From Acetobacteraceae bacterium (GTDB lineage: Bacteria > Pseudomonadota > Alphaproteobacteria > Acetobacterales > Acetobacteraceae): a stretch of DNA of 47,075 nt. The DNA is taken from the NCBI GenBank assembly GCA_003164135.1, contig PLSD01000041.1, positions 1 through 47,075 on the forward strand. Reading direction: 5' to 3'. Shown piece after piece: positions 8,267 through 19,363 of this stretch. Both the position numbers and the translations under genes were made by a program. Position 1 is the stretch's first letter. The number at the start of each line of letters is the position of its first letter. The notes under the pieces are model-generated. The model did no database searches and was not told the origin of the DNA. It worked only from the letters and a program-made list of their open reading frames with translations.

Positions 8267-9616
8267 ATGGCCGAGCGTGAAGGCAACATCTTTGGCGACA
8301 TCGGCCGCTTCGCCCGCACTTCGAGCGCGGTCGGCGGCATCGCCGCGCGCATCGCCGGGGAGCGTGTTCTCGGCATCAAAACCGACCAAGCCCGCCACGC
8401 CCAGGATTTGAAAGCCGTGCTGGGCGGCCTCAAAGGCCCGATGATGAAGGTGGCGCAGTTCCTCTCCACCGTGCCCGATGCTTTGCCCCCCGAATACGCC
8501 GCCCAACTGGCCGAGCTGCAAGCCAACGCCCCTCCCATGGGCTGGGCATTCGTCCGCCGGCGCATGCAAAGCGAGCTGGGGCCGGATTGGGAGAAAAAAT
8601 TCACCAGCTTCGGCCACGAGGCCGCCGCTGCCGCCAGTCTCGGCCAGGTCCACAAGGCCGTGCTGCCGGACGGCACGCAAGTCGCCTGCAAGCTGCAATA
8701 CCCGGACATGCCCAACATCGTGGAAGCCGACCTACGCCAGGTGAAAATGGCCATGGCGCTCTACCGGCGCATGGATAATGCCATCAACCAGGACGACATC
8801 TACGTCGAGCTATGCGAGCGCCTGCGCGAGGAGCTGGATTACAAGCGCGAGGCCGCCCAGATGCGCCTCTACCACGCCATGCTGGACGGCATCCCGGACA
8901 TCAACGTGCCCGAGCCGGTGCCCGAATACACCACGCCCCGCCTGCTCACCATGAAATGGCTGAACGGAGTCGGCCTGAAAACCTGGCTGGAGGGCGACCC
9001 GAGCCTGGAGCAGCGCAACGCGCTCGCAACCGCCCTTTTCCGTGCCTGGTACATCCCCTTCTACCGCTACGGCGTCATCCACGGCGACCCGCATCTGGGC
9101 AACTACCAGGTCAGCTCCTCCGGCGGCCTCAACCTGCTGGACTACGGCTCGATCCGCGTCTTCCCGGCCAAATTCGTCGGCGGCGTGCTGGAACTCTACG
9201 CCGCGGTGCGCGACGCAGACGAAGCACGCGCCCGCCACGCCTACGACATCTGGGGCTTCAAGGGCATCACGGACGAGCAGATCACCATCCTCAACGACTG
9301 GGCGCAGTTCCTCTACGGCCCGCTGTGCGAGGACCGCGTCCGCCCGATCCAGGAGGACGGCGACACTCAATTCGGCCGCGCGGTGGCACAAAAAGTTCAC
9401 GCCGGCCTGCAACGCACCGGCGGTGTGCGGCCGCCGCGAGAATTCGTGCTCATGGACCGCTCCGCGATCGGCCTTGGCTCAGTATTCATGCGCCTGAAAG
9501 CGGAGTTGAACTGGAGCCGCCTGTTCCATGAGACTGTCGACGACTTCGACGCCGAGCGGCTGACGGCGCGCCAGCAGGAGGCATTGCGCATTGCCGGGGT
9601 GCCGGAGGCGAAGTAG
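8267..9616 (+). CDS. ABC1/AarF (UbiB-like) atypical kinase family protein
   Basis: The 449-aa protein shows the ABC1 kinase-like fold: LKGPMMKVAQFLSTVPDALP (the KxGQ-type N-terminal motif, here KVAQ), EAAAAASLGQVHKA (Ala-rich loop replacing the P-loop), VACKLQYPDM (invariant Lys), HGDPHLGNYQ (catalytic-loop type) and LLDYGSIRVFP (DFG-equivalent Asp). Family members support ubiquinone biosynthesis or membrane lipid metabolism, often as ATPases. No ubi genes are adjacent, so a ubiquinone role is not shown here. It sits directly behind pepF and is probably translationally coupled to it. Confidence 0.88.
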   Translation: MAEREGNIFGDIGRFARTSSAVGGIAARIAGERVLGIKTDQARHAQDLKAVLGGLKGPMMKVAQFLSTVPDALPPEYAAQLAELQANAPPMGWAFVRRRMQSELGPDWEKKFTSFGHEAAAAASLGQVHKAVLPDGTQVACKLQYPDMPNIVEADLRQVKMAMALYRRMDNAINQDDIYVELCERLREELDYKREAAQMRLYHAMLDGIPDINVPEPVPEYTTPRLLTMKWLNGVGLKTWLEGDPSLEQRNALATALFRAWYIPFYRYGVIHGDPHLGNYQVSSSGGLNLLDYGSIRVFPAKFVGGVLELYAAVRDADEARARHAYDIWGFKGITDEQITILNDWAQFLYGPLCEDRVRPIQEDGDTQFGRAVAQKVHAGLQRTGGVRPPREFVLMDRSAIGLGSVFMRLKAELNWSRLFHETVDDFDAERLTARQQEALRIAGVPEAK

Positions 9617-9655
9617 GCCTTTTGGCAGTGAACAAAAGCATAAAAGAGGACGTTA

Positions 9656-10354
9656 ATGGCGATTTTTAAACGTGGCCTGCGGGAGGGTTTCATCTCCCGC
9701 GCGTACCGGAAGGTTCTGCATTCCTTCTATGCCAACGATCTGTGGATCGACCTGCGTCTGCACGCCAAGCGTGAGGCGGTAGACTACATCATCGCCCATA
9801 TGGGCGAGGCAATGGTGCTACCCGACCGGCTGGACCTGCTGAAATTCGCCCTGTCGCGCGCCTCCGCTGACGGTCTGGTCATGGAATTCGGCGTCGAAAA
9901 AGGCGCCTCGCTGCGCCATCTGGCCAGCCTGACGCAACGCAACGTGCATGGTTTTGACAGTTTCGAGGGCCTCCCGGGCGACTGGAGCGGCACCAAGGAA
10001 GCCGCCGGCGCCTTCTCACTGCGCGGCCGGCTGCCCAAAGTCCCCACCAACGCGATTCTTCACGTCGGCTGGTTCGATAAAACCCTGCCGCCCTTTCTGG
10101 CGGAAAACCCCGCCCCCTGCGCCCTTATTCACGTGGATTGCGACATCTACATCAGCACCGCGATCATTTTCGAGCAGCTACGCCCGCGCATCGGCAGCGG
10201 CACGGTCATCGTCTTCGATGAATATTTCAATTATCCAGGCTGGCGCGCCCACGAATACAAAGCGTTCCAGGAATTCATCGCCGCCACGGGGTTAAAGTAT
10301 CGCTATCTCGGGTTTTCCGCCGAAAAAGGCCATGTATCGGTCATTATTCTTTAA
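9656..10354 (+). CDS. TylF/MycF-like class I SAM-dependent methyltransferase
   Basis: The 232-aa protein has a SAM-binding-like first strand and loop (GLVMEFGVEKGASLRHLA), then VHGFDSFEGLPGDWSG and HVDCDIYISTAIIFEQL and GTVIVFDEYFNYPGW. These match the macrocin O-methyltransferase (TylF) type family, where the Asp residues bind metal and substrate. The acceptor molecule cannot be inferred from context. AGAGGA lies about 6 nt before the ATG. It lies 39 bp after the ABC1 kinase gene, possibly in the same transcript. Confidence 0.75.
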   Translation: MAIFKRGLREGFISRAYRKVLHSFYANDLWIDLRLHAKREAVDYIIAHMGEAMVLPDRLDLLKFALSRASADGLVMEFGVEKGASLRHLASLTQRNVHGFDSFEGLPGDWSGTKEAAGAFSLRGRLPKVPTNAILHVGWFDKTLPPFLAENPAPCALIHVDCDIYISTAIIFEQLRPRIGSGTVIVFDEYFNYPGWRAHEYKAFQEFIAATGLKYRYLGFSAEKGHVSVIIL

Positions 10355-10492
10355 CTTCTGCCTGCATCTCCCAGACTTTCGGCAGGTTACGATACCGGGA
10401 ACCGCCCCTAGCTGGCGGCTGGTGCTCTTGAATAATTACGCCGCCTCCATCATGGTGCGGCGCAATTGATTGCGTTTTTTAGGGAATGGTCC

Positions 10493-11629
10493 ATGCGTCT
10501 AGCGGTTTTAAAAGAACGTCGTGCCGGGGAAGCCCGTGTGGCGGCGACACCAGACACGGTGAAAAAGCTGATCGGGCTTGGCCTGAGCGTTGCTGTTGAA
10601 GCAGGCGCCGGGCTCACGGCCGCGATCTCCGATGATGAATTCGCCGCCGCCGGCGCGCAAATCACCGCCGACGCAGCAACCGCCTTGAAAGGCGCTGAAA
10701 TCCTCTTCGCCGTGCAGGCGCCGCAGGCTGACATCCGCGCCCTCATCGCCCCCGGCACCCTGCTGGTCTGCACCATGAACACTTTTGGCGACCCCGAGCT
10801 GGTCCCGGCCCTCGCCGCCGCGAAAATTGACGGCGTGGCGATGGAAATGATGCCGCGCATCACCCGCGCCCAGAGCATGGACGTACTCTCCAGCCAGGCG
10901 AATTTGTCCGGCTACCGCGCCCTCATTGAAGCCGCCAACGCCTTCGCGCGCGGCTTCCCGATGATGATGACCGCCGCCGGCACCGTGCCGCCCGCCCGTG
11001 TGCTCGTCATCGGCGCCGGCGTGGCCGGCCTGCAGGCCATCGCCACCGCGCGCCGCCTCGGCGGCATTGTCTCGGGCACGGACGTTCGTCCCGCCGCCAA
11101 GGAAGAAATCAAGTCCCTCGGCGCCGTCTACATTGGCGTCGATGACGAGGAATCCGCCAAGCAGACCGGCCCCTATGCCGGGCAGATGTCCGAGGAATTC
11201 CGCCAAAAGCAGGCCGACCTCATGGCCACAACCGTCGCCAAGAACGACATCATCGTCTGCACCGCCCTGGTGCAGGGCCGCAAGGCGCCGGTGATCGTCA
11301 CCTCCGAGATGGTCGCCTCCATGCGCGCGGGTAGCATCATCATCGACCTCGCGGCTGATTCCGGCGGCAACTGCGCCGGCACCGTGCCGGGCGAGACCAT
11401 CACCACCGCCAACGGCGTCACCATCATCGGTCACCGCAACTGGCCCTCGCGCATCGCCGTGGCGGCCAGCCAGCTTTACGCGCGCAACCTGCTAACCTTC
11501 ATCACCACGTTCTGGGATAAGGACGCAAAGGCGCCGAAGCTGACCGAGACCGACGACATCATCAAGGGCGTGCTGCTGACCAAGGGCGGTCAGATCATCC
11601 ACCCGAACTTCATTCCCGCAGCCGCTTAA
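10493..11629 (+). CDS. pntAA: NAD(P) transhydrogenase subunit alpha part 1
   Basis: The 378-aa soluble NAD(H)-binding domain I of proton-translocating transhydrogenase is homologous to alanine dehydrogenase. Motifs are MRLAVLKERRAGEARVAATP at the N-terminus, RVLVIGAGVAGLQAIATARRLG (Rossmann; RVLVIGAGVAGLQA core), GTDVRPAAKEEIKSLGA and IIDLAADSGGNCAGT. I use ATG 10493 (MRLAVLKE) rather than the upstream in-frame start at 10466, because AGGGA precedes it and the family starts there. It is the first gene of the three-gene pnt operon typical of Alphaproteobacteria. Confidence 0.95.
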   Translation: MRLAVLKERRAGEARVAATPDTVKKLIGLGLSVAVEAGAGLTAAISDDEFAAAGAQITADAATALKGAEILFAVQAPQADIRALIAPGTLLVCTMNTFGDPELVPALAAAKIDGVAMEMMPRITRAQSMDVLSSQANLSGYRALIEAANAFARGFPMMMTAAGTVPPARVLVIGAGVAGLQAIATARRLGGIVSGTDVRPAAKEEIKSLGAVYIGVDDEESAKQTGPYAGQMSEEFRQKQADLMATTVAKNDIIVCTALVQGRKAPVIVTSEMVASMRAGSIIIDLAADSGGNCAGTVPGETITTANGVTIIGHRNWPSRIAVAASQLYARNLLTFITTFWDKDAKAPKLTETDDIIKGVLLTKGGQIIHPNFIPAAA

Positions 11630-11644
11630 GGGGGGCGCAAAACC

Positions 11645-12034
11645 ATGACACCAGCTGATTTAGCCGCACAAGCGGCAGACCTCGCGCATCAGGCCAGCGT
11701 ACTCGCGCAGAACGCCGCCGGCGTTGCCGCCGTGGCCGCGCAGAACGCGCCCCCCGCCGCGCCCTTCGTCTATCTGTTTAGCATTTTCGTGCTGGCGATC
11801 TTCGTGGGCTACTACGTGGTGTGGAACGTCACCCCGGCGCTGCATTCGCCGCTCATGGCGGTGACCAATGCCATCTCCTCGGTCATCATTGTCGGCGCCA
11901 TGCTGGCCACCGGACTGCAAGGCAGCAATGTCGCGCATCTGTTCGGCTTCCTGGCCGTGGTGCTGGTCAGTGTTAACATTTTCGGCGGCTTTGTGGTGAC
12001 CAACCGCATGCTCTCGATGTTCCGTAAAAAGTAA
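11645..12034 (+). CDS. pntAB: NAD(P) transhydrogenase subunit alpha part 2
   Basis: A 129-aa membrane subunit (domain II portion). An Ala-rich soluble head of about 38 residues is followed by four hydrophobic segments, including [20 protein letters not shown] and [20 protein letters not shown]. The C-terminus [10 protein letters not shown] is typical. A GGGGG-containing ribosome site lies just upstream; the gaps to pntAA and pntB are 15 and 12 bp. In enterics this segment is fused to PntAA. Confidence 0.95.
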   Translation: MTPADLAAQAADLAHQASVLAQNAAGVAAVAAQNAPPAAPFVYLFSIFVLAIFVGYYVVWNVTPALHSPLMAVTNAISSVIIVGAMLATGLQGSNVAHLFGFLAVVLVSVNIFGGFVVTNRMLSMFRKK

Positions 12035-12046
12035 GGCCCCCGTCAG

Positions 12047-13453
<1,407 letters not shown>

Positions 13454-13472
13454 GCTCAATCAATGTAAATTT

Positions 13473-13502
13473 AAAAGGCGGGTCGCTTGGCCCGCCTTTT
13501 TT
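13473..13502 (+). terminator. Rho-independent terminator after pnt operon
   Basis: AAAAGGCGGG (13473-13482) pairs with CCCGCCTTTT (13491-13500) around an 8-nt loop and runs into a T-tract, 19 bp after the pntB stop. Confidence 0.9.
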
Positions 13503-13682
13503 ATATTCGCGGCCCCACCGCCTAAAAATAAATCAGTAAACTTCCCTGCCGTAAAATAAGGCATATTTTCGCCTACCTCCCGGCGGGTGGCATTGCTCAA
13601 CAGTAATCATTTAGGATACGACCAGTGCAAGCCGGCACACCCGGTTCGCGCTATATTGTCGGCATGACGGAGAGATACATCT

Positions 13683-16600
13683 GTGAAGCATTTCAAACGC
13701 CTTCTGGTCGCCAACCGGTCCGAAATCGCCATCCGCGTCATGCGCGCGGCGGCGGAACTGGGCATTCAGACCATCGCCATCTACCCGGAGCACGACAAAC
13801 TCTCCCTGCACCGGTTCAAGGCGGACGAGGCGTACCTGATAGGCCGCGGCATGGGCCCCATCGAGGCCTATCTCTCCATCGAGGAAGTCATCCGCGTCGC
13901 CAAACAGGCCAACGCTGACGCCATCCACCCCGGCTACGGCTTCCTCTCCGAAAACCCCGACTTCGCCGAAGCCTGCGCCGCCGAGGGCATCGTCTTCATC
14001 GGCCCGTCGCCGGACACCATGCGCCGCCTCGGTAACAAAGTCGCCGCCCGCAACCTGGCCATCTCCGTCGGCGTGCCCGTCATGCCCGCCACCAACCCGT
14101 TGCCCGACGACGCTGCGGAAATCAAACGCCTCGCCGCGCAAGTAGGCTACCCCGTCATGCTCAAAGCCTCCTGGGGCGGCGGCGGACGCGGCATGCGCCC
14201 CATCGAGTCCGAGGACACCCTGCTGGAATCCGTGCAGGCCGCCAAACGCGAAGCCAAAGCCGCGTTCGGCAACGATGAAGTCTATCTGGAAAAACTGGTC
14301 AGCCGCGCCCGCCACGTTGAGGTCCAGCTCCTAGGCGACTCCTTCGGTAACCTCGTCCATCTGTTCGAGCGCGACTGCTCCATCCAACGCCGCCACCAAA
14401 AGGTCATCGAACGCGCCCCGGCCCCCTATCTGAACGAGTCCGAACGCGCCGAAATCTGTAACGCCGCCCTCGCCATCGGCCGCGCCACCAACTACTGCAA
14501 CGCCGGCACCGTCGAATTCCTGATGGATATGGACACCGGCAAGTTCTACTTCATCGAGGTCAACCCCCGCGTCCAGGTCGAGCACACGGTCACCGAAGTC
14601 GTCACCGGCATCGACATCGTCAAAGCCCAGATCCACATCGCCGAGGGCGGCCACATTGGCAACTTGCCGGAAACCGGCGTGCCCGAGCAGAAGGATATCC
14701 GCCTCAGCGGCCACGCCCTGCAATGCCGCATCACCACCGAGAACCCGGAAAACAACTTCATCCCGGACTACGGCCGCATCACCGCCTATCGCGGCGCCTT
14801 CGGCTTCGGCATCCGCGCGGATGGCGGCACCGCCTACGCCGGCGCGGTCGTCACCCGCTTCTATGACGCCCTGCTGGAAAAAGTCACCGCCTGGGCGCCA
14901 ACGCCCGAGGAAGCCGTGGCCCGCATGGACCGTGCCCTGCGCGAGTACCGCATCCGCGGCGTCGCCACCAACCTCACCTTCCTGGAAGCCCTGCTCAACC
15001 ACCCGGACTTCATCGCCAACCGCTACACCACCCGCTTCATCGACAACACGCCCGAACTCTTCCAGGTCCGCAAACGCCGTGACCGCGCCACCAAACTGCT
15101 GCGTTACATCGCGGACGTTACCGTCAACGGCCACCCGGAAACCCGCGGCAAACCACTCCCGGCCGCGCATGGCCGCGTCCCGGAAGCACCCCGCTTCGGC
15201 AACGAGCGCACCGACGGCACCAAACAAATCCTCGACCAGATTGGCCCGAACGGCTTCTCCAAATGGATGCTCGACCAAAAGCGCGCCCTGGTCACGGACA
15301 CGACCATGCGCGACGCCCACCAGTCGCTGCTCGCTACCCGCATGCGTTCCTACGACATCATCACCGCCGCCAAAGCCTATTCGGTCGCCCTGCCGCAGCT
15401 CTTCTCCCTGGAATGCTGGGGTGGCGCCACCTTCGACGTCTCCATGCGCTTCCTCTCGGAAGGCCCGTGGGAACGCCTGCGCGGCATCCGTGAACGCACC
15501 CCCAACCTGCTGCTGCAAATGCTGCTGCGCGGCGCCAACGGCGTCGGTTACACCAACTACCCCGACAACGTGGTCAAATTCTTCGTCAAACAGGCGGCCG
15601 AAGGCGGCATCGACCTGTTCCGCGTGTTCGACTGCCTGAACTGGGTGGAGAACATGCGCGTCGCGATCGACGCCGTGGTGGAAAGCGGCAAATTGGCCGA
15701 AGGCGCGCTCTGCTACACCGGAGACATCCTCGACCCCGACCGCGGCAAATACTCGCTCAACTACTACGTCGATCTCGCAAAACAACTGGAAGCCGCCGGC
15801 TGCCACATCCTCGCCATCAAGGACATGGCCGGCCTGCTCAAACCCGCCGCCGCCAGCGTGCTGGTCAAAGCCTTGAAGGAAAACGTCGGCCTGCCGATCC
15901 ACCTGCACACGCATGACACCTCCGGCATCTCCGGCGCCACAGTATTCGCCGCCGTCACCGCCGGGGTGGACGCGTTCGATGCCGCCATGGACCCCATGTC
16001 CGGCCTCACCTCGCAGCCCTGCCTCGGCTCCCTGGTCGAAGCCTTGCGCCACACCGAACGCGACACCGGCATCGACCCCGACGCCATCCGCCGCATGAGC
16101 TTCTACTGGGAAGCCGTGCGCGGCCAGTACGCAGCGTTCGAGAGCGACCTGCAATCCGGAGCCTCGGAAGTCTATTTGCACGAAATGCCCGGCGGCCAGT
16201 TCACCAACCTGCGCGAACAAGCCCGCTCACTCGGCCTGGAGACCCGCTGGCACGAAGTCGCCCGCGCCTACCGCGACGCCAACGACCTCTTTGGCGACAT
16301 CGTCAAAGTCACGCCCTCCTCCAAAGTCGTGGGCGACATGGCGCTGATGATGGTCAGCCAGAACCTCTCGGCCAAGGACGTCGCCGACCCGGCCAAGGAA
16401 ATCTCCTTCCCGCAATCCGTCGTCGAAATGCTGCACGGCGACCTCGGCCAGCCCCCCGGCGGCTGGCCCGAAACCCTGCAGAAAAAGGTGCTCAAAGGCA
16501 AAGCCCCCATCACCGTCCGCCCCGGCTCGCTGATCCCCGCGGCTGACATCGAAGCCGTGCGCAAAACCGCCACCGAGCGCTGCGGCATCGAGTTCAACGA

Positions 16601-17126
16601 CCAGATACTCGCCTCCTACCTGATGTACCCAGAGGTCTTCACCAACTTCAACGCCTCTATGCGCACCTACGGCCCAGTCTCCGTCCTGCCGACGCCCGTC
16701 TACTTCTACGGCATGAAACCCGGTGACGAGATCTCCGTCACGCTTGAAACTGGCAAAACCATGATCGTCAGCCTGCAAACCCTGGGCGACACCGATGAAG
16801 ACGGTAACGTCCGCGTCTTCTTCGAACTCAACGGCCAGCCCCGCGTCATCAGCGTGCCCAACCGCAACGCCACCGCCGCGCGCCCAGCCCGCCGCAAAGC
16901 CGACGAAGCCGACCCCAAACAACTCGGCGCCCCCATGCCAGGCTCCATCGCCGCCATCCTGGTCCGCGAAGGCGATACCGTCACCCAGGGCGAGCCACTC
17001 CTCGCCATCGAAGCCATGAAAATGGAAGCCCAACTCACCGCCCCGCGCGACGGCACCATCAAAACAATCCTCGTCCGCCCCGGCGAACAAGTGGACACCA
17101 AAGACCTCCTCATCGAATTTGCGTAA
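13683..17126 (+). CDS. pyc: Pyruvate carboxylase
   Basis: The 1147-aa single-chain biotin enzyme carboxylates pyruvate to oxaloacetate (anaplerosis). N-terminal biotin carboxylase: LLVANRSEIAIRVMRAA, HPGYGFLSENPDFAEAC, GGGGRGMRPIES and FIEVNPRVQVEHTVTE. Middle carboxyltransferase: TTMRDAHQSLLATRMR, LECWGGATFDVSMRFL, HLHTHDTSGI. C-terminal biotinyl domain: EAMKMEA with the biotinylated Lys at about residue 1113. The start is GTG 13683 with GGAGAG upstream. The intergenic region 13503-13682 (180 bp) should hold its promoter; I see no clear one. No terminator follows, because a recombinase gene ends convergently 11 bp after the stop. Confidence 0.97.
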   Translation: MKHFKRLLVANRSEIAIRVMRAAAELGIQTIAIYPEHDKLSLHRFKADEAYLIGRGMGPIEAYLSIEEVIRVAKQANADAIHPGYGFLSENPDFAEACAAEGIVFIGPSPDTMRRLGNKVAARNLAISVGVPVMPATNPLPDDAAEIKRLAAQVGYPVMLKASWGGGGRGMRPIESEDTLLESVQAAKREAKAAFGNDEVYLEKLVSRARHVEVQLLGDSFGNLVHLFERDCSIQRRHQKVIERAPAPYLNESERAEICNAALAIGRATNYCNAGTVEFLMDMDTGKFYFIEVNPRVQVEHTVTEVVTGIDIVKAQIHIAEGGHIGNLPETGVPEQKDIRLSGHALQCRITTENPENNFIPDYGRITAYRGAFGFGIRADGGTAYAGAVVTRFYDALLEKVTAWAPTPEEAVARMDRALREYRIRGVATNLTFLEALLNHPDFIANRYTTRFIDNTPELFQVRKRRDRATKLLRYIADVTVNGHPETRGKPLPAAHGRVPEAPRFGNERTDGTKQILDQIGPNGFSKWMLDQKRALVTDTTMRDAHQSLLATRMRSYDIITAAKAYSVALPQLFSLECWGGATFDVSMRFLSEGPWERLRGIRERTPNLLLQMLLRGANGVGYTNYPDNVVKFFVKQAAEGGIDLFRVFDCLNWVENMRVAIDAVVESGKLAEGALCYTGDILDPDRGKYSLNYYVDLAKQLEAAGCHILAIKDMAGLLKPAAASVLVKALKENVGLPIHLHTHDTSGISGATVFAAVTAGVDAFDAAMDPMSGLTSQPCLGSLVEALRHTERDTGIDPDAIRRMSFYWEAVRGQYAAFESDLQSGASEVYLHEMPGGQFTNLREQARSLGLETRWHEVARAYRDANDLFGDIVKVTPSSKVVGDMALMMVSQNLSAKDVADPAKEISFPQSVVEMLHGDLGQPPGGWPETLQKKVLKGKAPITVRPGSLIPAADIEAVRKTATERCGIEFNDQILASYLMYPEVFTNFNASMRTYGPVSVLPTPVYFYGMKPGDEISVTLETGKTMIVSLQTLGDTDEDGNVRVFFELNGQPRVISVPNRNATAARPARRKADEADPKQLGAPMPGSIAAILVREGDTVTQGEPLLAIEAMKMEAQLTAPRDGTIKTILVRPGEQVDTKDLLIEFA

Positions 17127-17137
17127 GAGGTTAGGGT

Positions 17138-18814
17138 TTAAGTGAATAAGGCCAGGGGCGCTTTGCCCCCTGAACCCGCTTTAACCGAACTCACGAACGA
17201 AGAGAGAATGGCGGCGTTTTGATTGGATGAATCCTTTGCCGGCACGACGCCGGCGGTCCGGAGCCTGGCGGCGAGGTTCCCGATCAACTCGATCCCCGGC
17301 GGACCGCCGTCTTCAGATGGGTGGATGATGACGTGGTCGATCAGCGCGCGGGCAGCCTCACGGGTTTCAGTCGCATCGTCCGCCTGGATGGCTTTATGCA
17401 AGGCTTCGATCTCGCGCCGGTAGACTTCGCCCAACTTGGGGTGCAGGGCCGGTAAGGCGGGCACCTTGGTTCCCACGTCTTCCAGGAGCGTGGCGCGCCG
17501 GGCCTCAAGCTCGTTGAGCTTCTGCTGCAAGCCGGGCATCCGTATGCCGTCCGCGATCGCGTCAACCAGGTTGGCGAGTTTTTTGTCGATCATCGTCAGC
17601 TCTCTTTGGCCGGTAGCCTTAGCGGCTGATGCCTGTGCAATTGCTTTGTTCCACTCCTCGGCCAGCTCTGCGACAAAAATTGCGACATGTTCCGGCTTCA
17701 TAAGCTGGCGGCCGAGCGCTTCAAGGACGTGGGCTTCCAGCTTGGACCGCCGGATTGATACCTTATTCTTGCAGGCTCCGTTTATCGCGGCTCGGCAGCG
17801 CAGGTAATCCTGACCAAAGGCAGCAAAGGTATTGTCACAGCAGCCACATACGACCTTGCCGGTCAGCAGGTGCTTCGGACGGCGATGCTCCCAAAAAGCG
17901 TGGTCTCCGTTCTCGGCTGGTGCGGTTCTTGTCCGCGGCCGGTCTGCGGCCAAGCGATCTTGGACCCGCGCCCAGACCTCATCGCTGATGATCTGGAGAG
18001 CAGGCCGCTCTTGAGCCACTAGCTTGTCCTGGTCATTGCCGCGGCGCTGCCGCTCGCCAGTAATCGGGTCTTTCACCGTATTGTGCCGGTTCCAGACGAG
18101 GCGTCCGACGTAAAGCGAATTTCGGAGCAGGCCATCGACCCGCTTCGGCCGGCCTCGGATTGACGAGTGGTACCAGATGCCACCGCCGGGGCCGCGCACC
18201 CCCTCACCATTCAAATCGCTGGCAATCTTGAACCGGCTTGCACCTCCGGCATATTCACTGAAAATCCGGCGGACTATGGCAGCGGCTTCCGGGTCAATTT
18301 CGCGGAGTCCCCGTTCGGGCTCGCCATCCTCGCCGAGCCGCTTGATAATCCGGTAGCCGTACGCGGGCCGGGCAAGATTCCGCCCGGCCAGAATCCGGCC
18401 TTCCAGGCCTCGATGCGTCTTCTGGGCCAGGTCCTTCAGGTAAAGCGCGCCTATCGTGCCCTTCAGGCCGATATGCAGCTCCGAAAATTCCCCTTCGGAC
18501 AATGTGACGATTCGGGTGCGGGCAAAGGACGCTTGCTTATAGAAGCCGGCGATATGTTCCTGGTCACGGGATATGCGGTCCAGACTCTCCGACAGTACGA
18601 CATCCACGGCTCCCGACCTGATGAACGAGAGAAGCTTCTGATAGTATGGGCGGTTTAGGCTGGCGCCAGAGATCGCATCGTCGGCAAATATCTTGCAGAC
18701 GCTCCAGCCCTCGCGCTCAGCCCGTACTTTGCAGATACGAACCTGATCCTCGATTGAGGCGTCACGCTGGTTATCGGAGCTGTAACGGGCGTAGATGGCG
18801 ACACGAAGCGTCAT
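17138..18814 (-). CDS. Large serine recombinase (resolvase/recombinase/zinc-ribbon)
   Basis: A 558-aa site-specific recombinase. The N-terminal resolvase domain has YARYSSDNQ (catalytic Ser at about residue 12), SIEDQVRICK and ESLDRISRDQEHIAGF (active-site Arg region). The central recombinase domain has RPAYGYRIIK and LLRNSLYVGRLVWNRH. A zinc-ribbon with CGCCDN and RCRAAINGACKN follows, then a coiled coil (residues ~390-450). Such enzymes integrate or excise prophages and mobile islands. GGGA lies 9 nt before the ATG. It ends 11 bp from pyc with no other phage genes nearby, so it may be a remnant or a minimal element; attachment sites were not identified. Confidence 0.9.
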   Translation of the reverse strand: MTLRVAIYARYSSDNQRDASIEDQVRICKVRAEREGWSVCKIFADDAISGASLNRPYYQKLLSFIRSGAVDVVLSESLDRISRDQEHIAGFYKQASFARTRIVTLSEGEFSELHIGLKGTIGALYLKDLAQKTHRGLEGRILAGRNLARPAYGYRIIKRLGEDGEPERGLREIDPEAAAIVRRIFSEYAGGASRFKIASDLNGEGVRGPGGGIWYHSSIRGRPKRVDGLLRNSLYVGRLVWNRHNTVKDPITGERQRRGNDQDKLVAQERPALQIISDEVWARVQDRLAADRPRTRTAPAENGDHAFWEHRRPKHLLTGKVVCGCCDNTFAAFGQDYLRCRAAINGACKNKVSIRRSKLEAHVLEALGRQLMKPEHVAIFVAELAEEWNKAIAQASAAKATGQRELTMIDKKLANLVDAIADGIRMPGLQQKLNELEARRATLLEDVGTKVPALPALHPKLGEVYRREIEALHKAIQADDATETREAARALIDHVIIHPSEDGGPPGIELIGNLAARLRTAGVVPAKDSSNQNAAILSSFVSSVKAGSGGKAPLALFT

Positions 18815-18879
18815 GGGTTGTGTTCCCGCCGATTTTCGTTTTGGTTAGAGCGGCTTGGGTGGTGGAGGCCGCAAAATAG

Positions 18880-19086
18880 TTACTTGGCATCGGTGCTAGC
18901 CAAATACTCAGCAGCGAGCTTGCGGGCCGTCTGCCTCGCCAGGGCCCGGATGAACGCCTCAACATTTTCCTCAACGCTGGCATTAAGGTTGGCTGGCACG
19001 GCAGCCGCGCCTGATTCCAGACGTTCGGCCTCCTCCATGCCCGCGAACGGCTTCTCGGCCACCAAAGCCTTAACTTTGATGACCAT
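18880..19086 (-). CDS. Small hypothetical protein upstream of the recombinase
   Basis: A 68-aa product, MVIKVKALVAEKPFAG to EYLASTDAK, mostly helical and charged (SVEENVEAFIRALARQTARK). The same frame stays open upstream to 19605 but that extension is Pro/Arg/Ser-rich, without coding character and without a ribosome site. I chose ATG 19086; ATG 19122 is also possible. I do not recognise a family. It sits 65 bp before the recombinase start on the same strand and may belong to the same mobile element. Confidence 0.45.
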   Translation of the reverse strand: MVIKVKALVAEKPFAGMEEAERLESGAAAVPANLNASVEENVEAFIRALARQTARKLAAEYLASTDAK

Positions 19087-19363
19087 GCCAGACGACGGAC
19101 GAGGGGAGCAGCGTGTACCCATGGAAAGGAGGGTAGCCGCCCGCCCGGCGGTAGGCTGGAGCAACCGATGGCCTGACCCAGCGCGCCTAAAAACAATCCC
19201 CTGGCCTGATAAGGGGCCGGAGCCATCAGCTTGCGCGGAGAAACGGGGCGCCGCAACTGGCACCCCCGTGCTATTACTTGGCCTTCCGGCCGCGCGCCTG
19301 CGTCTCACCCCCACCGGCCACCAAGAGCCCCAAGGGGGAAGCGTGGGGGACGTGACGGACACC
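19087..19363. other. Gene-poor junction of the mobile remnant
   Basis: Nothing here is well supported as a gene. On the minus strand, 19275-19357 can be read as a short frame ending GETQARGRKAK, which resembles a protein C-terminus and could be a decayed fragment, but it is closed upstream by a stop. This region probably holds the right boundary of the recombinase-bearing insertion. Confidence 0.3.

Noticed and set aside
10508..11434. 308-aa minus-strand frame opposite pntAA
   Set aside because: Gly/Asp/His-rich antisense translation of a conserved gene; no ribosome site and no recognisable motif.
14331..16220. 629-aa open frame on the minus strand opposite pyc
   Set aside because: It is the antisense shadow of a high-GC coding region; composition is Gly/Val/Asp/Ala-rich with no domain motifs, and pyc is certain.
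19259..19273. TGGCACCCCCGTGCT as a sigma-54 promoter
   Set aside because: GG to GC spacing is one base short and no gene start follows in either direction.
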